Shown: positions 1 to 5,484 of the stretch, in pieces
How positions within the stretch are numbered: the stretch's first letter is position 1
How the letters are laid out: each line of letters opens with the position of its first letter
NCBI GenBank assembly: GCA_027295975.1
Contig: JAPUJX010000626.1
Coordinates: 1-6,648, forward strand
DNA: 6,648 nucleotides
Reading direction: 5' to 3'
Source of the DNA: Gammaproteobacteria bacterium
GTDB taxonomy: Bacteria; Pseudomonadota; Gammaproteobacteria; Pseudomonadales; Azotimanducaceae
The notes under the pieces: model-generated
The model's input: the letters and a program-made list of their open reading frames with translations, nothing else
Told to the model about the DNA's origin: nothing
Databases searched by the model: none
Program-made: the position numbers and the translations under genes

Positions 1-467
1 AGGATGTGGTCATAACGTTTGTCGTTGATGAAATCCACCATCGCCGCGAGGGTGGTGCTTTTACCCGAACCGGTCGGTCCAGTCACCAGGACCAGGCCGC
101 GAGGGACCATCGAGATGTCCTTGAAGACCTGACCCATGTCGAGATCCTCCATGGTGAGGACCTTGGAGGGAATTGTCCGAAATACCGCGCCAGCGCCGCG
201 ATTCTGATTGAAGGCGTTCACCCGAAAACGCGCAACACCGGGTACTTCGAACGAAAAGTCGGTTTCCAGGAACTCTTCATAGTCCTTGCGCTGCTTGTCG
301 TTCATGATCTCGTATATGAGCGAGTGCACCTCCTGGTGCTCAAGGGGAGGCAAATTGATGCGTCTTACGTCACCATCCACCCGAATCATGGGCGGCAGAC
401 CCGCCGAGAGATGCAGGTCGGAAGCGCCTTGCTTCGCGCTGAACGCGAGGAGTTCGGTGATATCCAT
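1..467 (-). CDS. pilT: Type IV pilus retraction ATPase PilT, N-terminal part (cut by window edge)
   Basis: PilT is the cytoplasmic hexameric ATPase that powers type IV pilus disassembly, and so twitching motility and DNA uptake. Reading the minus strand from ATG 467-465 gives 155 codons before the window ends; full PilT is about 345 residues, so less than half is present. The start MDITELLAFSAKQGASDLHL is the typical PilT opening. Residues 1-100 match the PAS-like N-terminal domain (RVDGDVRRI, then a RFRVNAF segment at 81-87 and an arginine-rich stretch). The Walker A motif GPTGSGKST lies at 130-138. The Asp box, Walker B and His box fall outside the window. An AAGGA ribosome site (474-478 on the complementary strand) sits 6 nt before the ATG and supports this start. 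The gene is divergent from yggS. pilU commonly follows pilT but cannot be seen here. PilU or another PilT-like ATPase is the only real alternative; the N-terminus favours PilT. Confidence 0.96.
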   Translation of the reverse strand, partial: MDITELLAFSAKQGASDLHLSAGLPPMIRVDGDVRRINLPPLEHQEVHSLIYEIMNDKQRKDYEEFLETDFSFEVPGVARFRVNAFNQNRGAGAVFRTIPSKVLTMEDLDMGQVFKDISMVPRGLVLVTGPTGSGKSTTLAAMVDFINDKRYDHI

Positions 468-618
468 TGGCTATCCTTGTCTGCTTCTTACGTCCGCCAC
501 GACCCAACCGGTAAAACCCATGCCGGACTTACCTATAGTATTATCTAAGTTACTGATTAACCACGCTCTAATCGATGCTACCGGGGAGGCGTGCGAATTC
601 TGAGACACCGTTGGCAAT
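468..618. promoter_or_regulatory. Divergent pilT / yggS control region
   Basis: This 151-bp stretch separates two genes that point away from each other, so promoters for both should lie here. Its middle (about 530-573) is clearly richer in A and T than the flanking DNA. Possible -10 boxes are TATTAT (539-544) and TCTAAT (567-572) on the plus strand, and GATAAT or TACTAT within 535-546 on the minus strand. Each is close to the sigma-70 consensus TATAAT, but none has a convincing TTGACA-like box at the right distance. The exact promoters therefore remain uncertain. I saw no clear operator palindrome. A GGGGAGG at 583-589 looks like a ribosome site but is 29 nt from the yggS ATG, too far to serve it. 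Confidence 0.4.
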
Positions 619-1308
619 ATGGCTTTGCAGTCCATCTCCGAAAACATCGCGGCGGCCAGAGACGCCATCAGCCTGGCCGCCCGCGGGGCGGATCGAAACC
701 CTGACGACATTAGTTTGATCGCCGTTTCGAAACGCAAGCCCGCCACGGACATCGCCGCCGCGGCATCCGCGGGAATTCAGGACTTCGGAGAAAATTTCCT
801 GCAAGAGGCAATCCCCAAGATTGAAGCGTTGGCCCATCTGCCGTTGCGCTGGCATTTCATCGGAGCGGTGCAGTCAAACAAAACCCGCGCAATCGCGACA
901 TACTTTCACTGGATACATACGATAGATCGGGTAAAAATCGCCCGCCGATTGAGCGAACAATGTCCCGAAAACAAAATTCTCGACCTTTGCATTCAGGTGA
1001 ACGTCGACGGAGACCCGAACAAGGCCGGTGTAGCCCCGGAAGACGCTTCCCGGCTGCTCCGTGTTCTGGCGGATCTGCCGAGGATCAGGGTTCGCGGGCT
1101 GATGACCATGCTTGACCGCTCTTCCGACCCCGGGAAAAGTTACGCGCGTCTCGCGGAAATTTTTACGTCCCTGCGGCCAGCGGCAAACCAGTGGGATACA
1201 CTTTCCATGGGAATGAGCGGGGACTTTCGCGAGGCGATCGCCGCCGGTGCGACCCATGTACGGGTAGGCACCGCAATATTCGGACCGAGAAATCAAGGAC
1301 GCCTTTGA
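619..1308 (+). CDS. yggS: YggS family pyridoxal 5'-phosphate homeostasis protein (PLPBP)
   Basis: This 229-residue protein belongs to the YggS/PROSC family: single-domain TIM-barrel proteins that bind PLP but have no known enzymatic activity. They keep cytosolic vitamin B6 and amino-acid pools balanced. The PLP lysine is K38 in the block LIAVSKRKPA. Other family blocks are FGENFLQEA (57-65), WHFIGAVQSNKTR (78-90), RGLMTM (159-164) and LSMGMSGDFREAIAAG followed by VRVGTAIFG (195-222). Length is normal for the family (about 230). A TGA at 601-603 in frame leaves ATG 619 as the only sensible start, although no good ribosome site precedes it. The usual IGPLQSNK loop reads IGAVQSNK here, a small departure at a conserved proline. 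It is the first gene of the plus-strand run and its stop overlaps the proC start, consistent with coupled translation. Family assignment is secure; the precise cellular role is known only in outline. Confidence 0.95.
   Translation: MALQSISENIAAARDAISLAARGADRNPDDISLIAVSKRKPATDIAAAASAGIQDFGENFLQEAIPKIEALAHLPLRWHFIGAVQSNKTRAIATYFHWIHTIDRVKIARRLSEQCPENKILDLCIQVNVDGDPNKAGVAPEDASRLLRVLADLPRIRVRGLMTMLDRSSDPGKSYARLAEIFTSLRPAANQWDTLSMGMSGDFREAIAAGATHVRVGTAIFGPRNQGRL
1295..1299 (+). promoter_or_regulatory. Ribosome binding site selecting the TTG start of proC
   Basis: AAGGA lies inside the last codons of yggS, 5 nt before TTG 1305-1307. No ATG or GTG in the proC frame lies between here and the dinucleotide-binding loop (ATG at 1371, too late). 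The longer open frame back to ATG 1191 would add residues unlike any ProC. The site therefore decides the start in favour of TTG. Confidence 0.8.
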
Positions 1309-2147
1309 ACGACAAACGAACGAGCGATAAACACGACACCACGCGGATCACCTTCGTCGGGGCAGGCAACATGGCGCGCAGCCTGATCAACGGATTAATC
1401 AGGAGTGGACATGATCCGGCCGGTATCTGCGCCAGCGATCCTTCGCCCGAGCAACGTAAACTCATAGAAGCGCTGGGAGTCACCACCTACGCCGCAAATG
1501 TCCCGGCCGTTGCCGGGGCGGACGTCATAGTGGCCGCCGTCAAACCCCAGGTGCTCAGAGCGGTGCTCACCAGCCTGACGAACCGCGACGAAACCCAACT
1601 CCTGATTTCAGTTGCCGCGGGGGTGCCCATCGGCAGCCTCGAAGCCTGGACCAGCGCAGGGCAACCCATCGTGCGCTGCATGCCAAACACGCCCGCCCTT
1701 CTGGGTGTTGGCGTCACCGCGTTGTACGCCAATACAAACGTCACCGCAGATCAGCATGCAACCGCCCATCACATTCTCGAAGCGGCCGGCAAGGTGCTGT
1801 GGGTGAGCGATGAAGCCGATCTCGACGTCGTCACGGCCGTTTCAGGCAGCGGTCCCGCTTACTTTTTCTACCTGATGGAAGCCATGGTGGAGGAGGCTGT
1901 CGAATTGGGACTGGAACGTGAAACCGCGTTGTTTTTGACCTTGGAAACTGCCTACGGCGCAGCCTGCATGGCTCGCAACGGCGATCCATCACCCGCAACA
2001 CTGCGTGGAAACGTTACCTCTCCCGGCGGGACGACGGAACGCGCGTTATCTATACTGGATAGTGAAAACGTCAGCGGCAGCGTCAGGCTGGCCGTCGCCG
2101 GGGCAGCCCGAAGGGCACAAGAACTAGCCGAGGAATTTGGAGACTAA
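1305..2147 (+). CDS. proC: Pyrroline-5-carboxylate reductase (ProC)
   Basis: ProC reduces 1-pyrroline-5-carboxylate to L-proline with NAD(P)H, the final step of proline synthesis, in the cytoplasm. From TTG 1305 the product is 280 residues, close to the usual 265-280. The N-terminal Rossmann fold starts at about residue 14 with ITFVGAGNM (glycine-rich loop G19-x-G21). AVKPQ is at 78-82 and RCMPNTPALLG at 124-134. The C-terminal helical dimerisation domain carries AVSGSGPAYFF (178-188) and the family signature NVTSPGGTTERAL (236-248). All expected motifs are intact. An open frame extends upstream to ATG 1191, but that part lies inside yggS, reads as a shadow and lacks ProC similarity. I chose TTG 1305, which has a good ribosome site and overlaps the yggS stop as TTGA. 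The gene overlaps yggT by one base (TAATG). Very confident on function; fairly confident on the start. Confidence 0.96.
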   Translation: MNDKRTSDKHDTTRITFVGAGNMARSLINGLIRSGHDPAGICASDPSPEQRKLIEALGVTTYAANVPAVAGADVIVAAVKPQVLRAVLTSLTNRDETQLLISVAAGVPIGSLEAWTSAGQPIVRCMPNTPALLGVGVTALYANTNVTADQHATAHHILEAAGKVLWVSDEADLDVVTAVSGSGPAYFFYLMEAMVEEAVELGLERETALFLTLETAYGAACMARNGDPSPATLRGNVTSPGGTTERALSILDSENVSGSVRLAVAGAARRAQELAEEFGD

Positions 2148-2695
2148 TGAACGAAGTATTAAGATATCTGATCGAAGCGATTCTACAGTTGGTGGCGGTG
2201 TTACTCATCGCACGCTTTCTACTGCAAGCCTGCCGGGCGGATTTCTACAACCCAATTTCTCAAGGAATCATTCGGTTCACCGACCCGCTGCTGCGACCCA
2301 TAAGGGTTGTATTACCTGGTTACAGGAACTTCGATTTTGCTGCGCTGTTTGCGGTATGGATCACCCAGATCGTATTACTGGTTTCCCTCGCCACCCTGTT
2401 CGGAAGCGCCATGGACGTTTATTCGACTCTGGTGGTTAGTCTGTATCGAGTGATGTTGTTGTTTCTCGGCATTAAGTGGCTAATCCTTATCGTTATCCTC
2501 GCGAGTTTTCTCATCCCCGGCAACCAGCAGCCAATACTTATGCTGCTGCGGCAGATCACGGAGCCTTTTCTGGCCCCGGCAAGGCGTTTGTTGCCACCCA
2601 TGGGTGGGCTCGATTTCTCTCCCATGCTGGTTTTAATGGTCTTCCATGTAATCGGGGTGATCATCCTGCCGCAGATTCTGGTGTCTGTCTTGTAA
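2147..2695 (+). CDS. yggT: YggT family integral membrane protein (two YGGT repeats)
   Basis: The 182-residue product is strongly hydrophobic, with likely membrane segments at about 5-28, 64-88, 94-122 and 158-181. It contains two copies of the YGGT domain: NPISQGIIRFTDPLLRPIR (35-53) in the first and LLRQITEPFLAPARRLLPP (133-151) followed by GLDFSPMLVLM in the second. This two-repeat architecture is the usual gammaproteobacterial form; the Gram-positive relative YlmG has one repeat. The inner-membrane role is poorly defined: E. coli YggT has been tied to osmotic or ion stress tolerance and YlmG lies among cell-division genes. The ATG shares its A with the proC stop (TAATG), and GGAG at 2139-2142 is a nearby ribosome site, so translation is probably coupled to proC. 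The family is clear; the biochemical function is unknown. Confidence 0.94.
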   Translation: MNEVLRYLIEAILQLVAVLLIARFLLQACRADFYNPISQGIIRFTDPLLRPIRVVLPGYRNFDFAALFAVWITQIVLLVSLATLFGSAMDVYSTLVVSLYRVMLLFLGIKWLILIVILASFLIPGNQQPILMLLRQITEPFLAPARRLLPPMGGLDFSPMLVLMVFHVIGVIILPQILVSVL

Positions 2696-2705
2696 TGTCC
2701 TCGAG

Positions 2706-2982
2706 ATGAAACCTCTGACGCAAAGCAGTGCGCGCTTCACGTGTAAGGTCATAACCCGCTCCAAAACAACGCGTTGGGACACGCCGAAAGCGGGTCATGC
2801 CGTGGTGCGGCTCCATGCGGTACCGGTTGCCGGGAAGGCGAACTCCGCCCTCAGGAAATTCCTTGCCGACGCATTCGCCACCTCTCTTAAGCGCGGTTCA
2901 TATCGAGCGTGGTGCCAGCAGCCCCATCAAGCTGATTCGGGTAGATCGCCCCGGCAGGGTGGCATCGGAGATTAATGATTAG
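2706..2982 (+). pseudogene. yggU: YggU / DUF167 family protein, interrupted by a one-base frameshift
   Basis: DUF167 (YggU) proteins are small, single-domain proteins of about 95-100 residues with no established biochemical role. From ATG 2706, 10 bp after the yggT stop, the frame encodes a family-like N-terminal two thirds through residue 61, including the hallmark AVPVAGKANSALRKFLA (38-54, compare APPVDGQANSHLVKFL in E. coli). After CTT 2886-2888 the matching C-terminus (SAVHIERGASSPIKLIRV and onward to TAG 2980-2982) continues in the +1 frame. Skipping one base near 2889 gives a complete 91-residue protein; read without it, the ribosome makes an 89-residue product with a foreign tail ending at TAA 2973-2975. 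The cause may be a sequencing error, a true inactivating insertion, or less likely a recoding event. No strong ribosome site precedes the ATG; coupling to yggT is plausible. Confidence 0.88.
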
Positions 2983-3062
2983 CCGTTTTTGACCCTTCTG
3001 CTTGCCCAGTCAGTGTTTTAGACTTCGCCGTCCACTCGGTTCCATACACGGTAGAATCACGG
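2983..3062 (+). promoter_or_regulatory. Gap between yggU and metX, possible weak promoter
   Basis: This 80-bp gap is one of only two real spacers in the plus-strand run and is where a separate metX-metW promoter would lie. TTGACC at 2989-2994 is one base from the sigma-70 -35 consensus, but the bases 15-19 nt downstream (around 3010-3019) make only poor -10 boxes. TAGAAT at 3052-3057 is a good -10 match but lacks a -35 box and lies too close to ATG 3063. No riboswitch-sized structure fits in the space and no U-tract terminator is evident. Promoter assignment is tentative. Confidence 0.2.
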
Positions 3063-4217
3063 ATGTCCGATCTGTCGAGCGCCGATTCCGTCGGCTTGGT
3101 GATACCCGAAACATATCGGCACCAGCAGCCGTTTGCGCTTCAGTGTGGGGAAACCCTCGAGGGGTTCGAACTCGTTTACGAGACCTACGGAGAACTCAAC
3201 GACCAGGCCAGCAACGCCGTGCTCGTATGTCATGCGCTGTCCGGTCATCACCATGCCGCGGGTTTCCATGAGGCAGCAGAGAGCCGCCCCGGTTGGTGGG
3301 ACAGCTGCATCGGTCCCGGCAAACCCATCGATACCCGGCGCTTCTACGTGGTCAGTCTCAACAACCTCGGCGGCTGTCATGGCAGTACCGGGCCACGCTC
3401 TATCAACCCAACCGCCGGTACTCCGTTTGGTCCCGAATTCCCGCTGGTGACCGTCAGCGATTGGGTGCGCAGCCAGAGACTGCTGGCGGATCATCTCGGT
3501 ATCCAGCAATTTGCCGCCGTTATCGGGGGAAGCCTCGGGGGCATGCAGGCCATGCAATGGGCCATCGATTTTCCCGATCGCCTTCGCGCCGCGGTACTCA
3601 TCGCCAGTGCGGCAAAACTTTCCGCACAGAACATCGCTTTCAACGAGATAGCGCGCCAGGCAATCCTCACCGACCCCGAGTATCACCACGGAAAGTATCG
3701 CGAGCATGGCGTAAACCCCGACATCGGTTTGATGTTGGCGCGGATGCTCGGGCACGTGACCTATCTTTCCGACGATGGCATGCGACAGAAGTTCGGTCGC
3801 GAACTCAAATCCGGCGACCTCAGCCTCGGTCTCGACGTTGAGTTCCAGGTAGAGAGTTATCTGCACCACCAGGGTCGATCTTTCTCGAAACAGTTCGACG
3901 CAAACACCTATCTGCTCATGACCCGGGCACTCGACTATTTTGATCCGGCGCGGCCATACGAAGACGACCTGGTTGTCGCGTTGTCCAACGCGTTATGTAA
4001 GTTCTGCGTTATCTCCTTCACTACGGATTGGCGGTTCTCGGTGAAAAGATCAAAAGAGATTGTCGACGCGTTGGTTGAAGCGGGCAAAAACGTGGCAAGC
4101 GCGGTCATCGAATCGGATCATGGACACGATTCGTTCCTGTTACCAATTTCACGTTATTTCAAGGTACTGAGCACCTATATGAATCGGTTGCACCGCGAGG
4201 CCGGCGGTGCGTGCTGA
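3063..4217 (+). CDS. metX: Homoserine O-acyltransferase MetX, probably O-succinyltransferase
   Basis: MetX moves an acyl group from acyl-CoA to the hydroxyl of L-homoserine, the committed step of methionine synthesis. The 384-residue product is a full-length alpha/beta hydrolase of the MetX family. Visible blocks are [13 protein letters not shown] (55-67), [15 protein letters not shown] (77-91), [14 protein letters not shown] (98-111) and the nucleophile elbow GGSLGG with Ser157. The other triad members are Asp322 in TDWRF and His355 in DHGHDSFL; Asp356 should bind homoserine. The lid region includes [12 protein letters not shown] (225-236). Arg324, two residues after the catalytic Asp, corresponds to a position I recall as an acyl-CoA specificity site, and arginine there goes with succinyl-CoA use, as in pseudomonads; specificity is inferred, not shown. 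ATG 3063 is the first start in the frame but has no clear ribosome site. It overlaps metW by 11 bp. Confidence 0.96.
   Translation: MSDLSSADSVGLVIPETYRHQQPFALQCGETLEGFELVYETYGELNDQASNAVLVCHALSGHHHAAGFHEAAESRPGWWDSCIGPGKPIDTRRFYVVSLNNLGGCHGSTGPRSINPTAGTPFGPEFPLVTVSDWVRSQRLLADHLGIQQFAAVIGGSLGGMQAMQWAIDFPDRLRAAVLIASAAKLSAQNIAFNEIARQAILTDPEYHHGKYREHGVNPDIGLMLARMLGHVTYLSDDGMRQKFGRELKSGDLSLGLDVEFQVESYLHHQGRSFSKQFDANTYLLMTRALDYFDPARPYEDDLVVALSNALCKFCVISFTTDWRFSVKRSKEIVDALVEAGKNVASAVIESDHGHDSFLLPISRYFKVLSTYMNRLHREAGGAC
4197..4200 (+). promoter_or_regulatory. Ribosome binding site for the GTG start of metW
   Basis: GAGG within the last codons of metX lies 6 nt before GTG 4207. The resulting N-terminus, MRADL, is the same as I recall for pseudomonad MetW, which supports the GTG over any later start. 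Confidence 0.7.
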
Positions 4218-4806
4218 TCTCGCCATCATAGCGGATCTGATCAATCCAGGCGCACGGGTGCTGGACCTTGGTTGCGGCGAAGGCGATTTGTTGGCACATC
4301 TGCAAAAAACAAAACAAGTTAACGGGTACGGTTTGGAGATTGACAGTAACAACATCACAACTTGTATTGACAAAGGTGTCAACGTGATAGAGCAAAATCT
4401 CGATCAGGGCCTCGACAACTTCGCGAGCGACAGCTTCGATATGGTGATAATGACGGAGACCTTGCAGTCGGTAAAGTCTCCGGATCTGATGTTGACCGAC
4501 ATGTTACGAATCGGAGAAGAATGTATCGTTACGTTTCCAAACTTTGGCTACTGGCGGTGCCGTCTGTACTTCATCCTGCGCGGAAAAATGCCAGTTGCCG
4601 AACACCTACCGTATTCATGGTACGATACACCCAATATTCACCTATGTACGTTTCGCGACTTCGAGCGGCTTTGTCGGGACAAAGGTGTTCGCATCATCGA
4701 GCGATTCGTTGCAGATTCCAAACACCTCAATCGGCCGTTGATGAACTTGTTTCCCAACTTTTTCGGTGCCATCGCCTTTTACCGGCTGGGGAGCGGTGGT
4801 GGATGA
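4207..4806 (+). CDS. metW: MetW, SAM-dependent methyltransferase-like methionine biosynthesis protein
   Basis: MetW is a class I methyltransferase-fold protein nearly always encoded next to metX and needed with it for methionine synthesis in several proteobacteria; its exact reaction is not settled. The 199-residue product has the SAM-binding loop VLDLGCGEG (18-26) and the acidic residue ending the second strand in GYGLEID (Glu44). It also has the family blocks [11 protein letters not shown] (59-69), [13 protein letters not shown] (109-121), [20 protein letters not shown] (134-153) and FPNFFG near the C-terminus. All expected motifs are intact and length is normal (about 195-200). The GTG start overlaps the end of metX by 11 bp, so the pair is likely translated together, which suits joint action or complex formation. 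It could be mistaken for a general ubiquinone-type methyltransferase, but the neighbour and the [11 protein letters not shown] block make MetW secure. Confidence 0.95.
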   Translation: MRADLAIIADLINPGARVLDLGCGEGDLLAHLQKTKQVNGYGLEIDSNNITTCIDKGVNVIEQNLDQGLDNFASDSFDMVIMTETLQSVKSPDLMLTDMLRIGEECIVTFPNFGYWRCRLYFILRGKMPVAEHLPYSWYDTPNIHLCTFRDFERLCRDKGVRIIERFVADSKHLNRPLMNLFPNFFGAIAFYRLGSGGG

Positions 4807-4890
4807 CGAAACAGCCTGGGACAAAACAGCGCTAATCTTTCTGGACGCCGGGAAGGCACTGACGTCCAACTAGACCAGCGGGAATAAACC
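4807..4890 (+). other. Gap between metW and rdgB with a small inverted repeat
   Basis: These 84 bp hold no open frame of note. TGGACG (4842-4847) and CGTCCA (4863-4868) could pair as a perfect 6-bp stem around a 15-nt loop, and GCC/GGC inside it (4847-4849 and 4855-4857) offers an alternative small stem. No U-tract follows, so it does not look like an intrinsic terminator. The stem ends 11 nt before the rdgB ribosome site (GGGA, 4880-4883). I see no convincing promoter. Confidence 0.35.
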
Positions 4891-5484
4891 ATGAGAATTG
4901 TTCTGGCGACAAACAACGAAGGTAAATTGAAGGAATTCCGATCGCTACTCGCACCATGGGCGCTGGACCTCGTCGGGCAAGCCGAACTCGGTATCGCGAG
5001 TGTCCCGGAGATCGGGATGACTTTTGTGGAAAACGCCCTGGCGAAAGCCCGTCATGTAAGCCGCATGAGTGGATACCCCGCACTAAGCGACGACTCGGGA
5101 CTGGTGGTTGACGTTCTACGGGGCGAACCAGGTATTCACTCGGCCCGCTTCGCCGGGAACGATGCATCGGATGAGGACAACAACAACAAGCTTCTGACAT
5201 TGCTTGGCAATCGCAAAAACGCTTCCCGTTCCGCGCACTTTTATTGTGCACTCGTGTTCCTGCGCCATGCCGAGGACCCCGCTCCGGTGGTCGCCACTGC
5301 CCAATGGCACGGTTCCATCGTGACCGAACCCAAGGGGACTAACGGGTTTGGTTATGACCCACTTTTCCTCGTTTCCGGACTGCAACAAACCTCTGCAGAG
5401 CTCAATTCCCAGACGAAAAACAGAATCAGCCACCGCGGACAGGCCGTCCAAGAATTATGCGCGAAGCTGGCACCACTGCTCTAA
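4891..5484 (+). CDS. rdgB: dITP/XTP pyrophosphatase RdgB (Ham1 / non-canonical purine NTPase)
   Basis: RdgB hydrolyses dITP, ITP and XTP to the monophosphate and pyrophosphate, keeping deaminated purines out of DNA and RNA. The 197-residue product has normal length and intact motifs. LATNNEGKLKEF (5-16) carries the phosphate-binding T7/N8/K12 region, and E40 aligns with the metal-binding Glu41 of E. coli. TFVENALAKARH is at 44-55. SDDSGL (66-71) contains the catalytic Asp68. PGIHSARFAG is at 80-89, the base-recognition motif GTNGFGYDPLF at 149-159 and SHRGQA at 180-185. ATG 4891 is preceded by GGGA (4880-4883) with a 7-nt gap. The gene overlaps hemW by 28 bp, a common pairing in gammaproteobacteria. 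Nothing is missing or unusual. From memory, pseudomonads have an extra gene (PA0388-like) between metW and rdgB, which is absent here. Confidence 0.97.
   Translation: MRIVLATNNEGKLKEFRSLLAPWALDLVGQAELGIASVPEIGMTFVENALAKARHVSRMSGYPALSDDSGLVVDVLRGEPGIHSARFAGNDASDEDNNNKLLTLLGNRKNASRSAHFYCALVFLRHAEDPAPVVATAQWHGSIVTEPKGTNGFGYDPLFLVSGLQQTSAELNSQTKNRISHRGQAVQELCAKLAPLL

Noticed and set aside
532..543. Minus-strand TAATACTATAGG resembling the ends of a T7 phage promoter
   Set aside because: The central bases of the T7 promoter are missing and there is no phage context; it is better seen as part of the AT-rich promoter region.
6..548. 180-codon plus-strand open frame across pilT
   Set aside because: It is antisense to well-conserved PilT codons including Walker A, and its product is unrecognisable.
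583..704. Possible leader peptide from GTG 591 after GGGGAGG
   Set aside because: The spacing to the GTG is only one base, the frame runs out of phase into yggS, and the product is an Arg-rich string without meaning.
874..1296. 140-codon open frame antisense to yggS
   Set aside because: The product is low-complexity and unlike any family I know, while yggS is clearly coding on the other strand.
2886..2892. Programmed +1 frameshift site in yggU
   Set aside because: CTTAAGC only partly resembles known +1 sites, no stop or rare codon sits in the A-site, and no upstream stimulator is visible; mutation or sequencing error is simpler.
3293..3841. 182-codon frame within metX on the same strand
   Set aside because: The product is rich in Arg, Pro and Ser, typical of an out-of-frame reading of a GC-rich gene.
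3057..3869. 270-codon open frame antisense to metX
   Set aside because: It mirrors a GC-rich coding gene, shows no recognisable domain, and the metX frame carries every family motif across the same bases.
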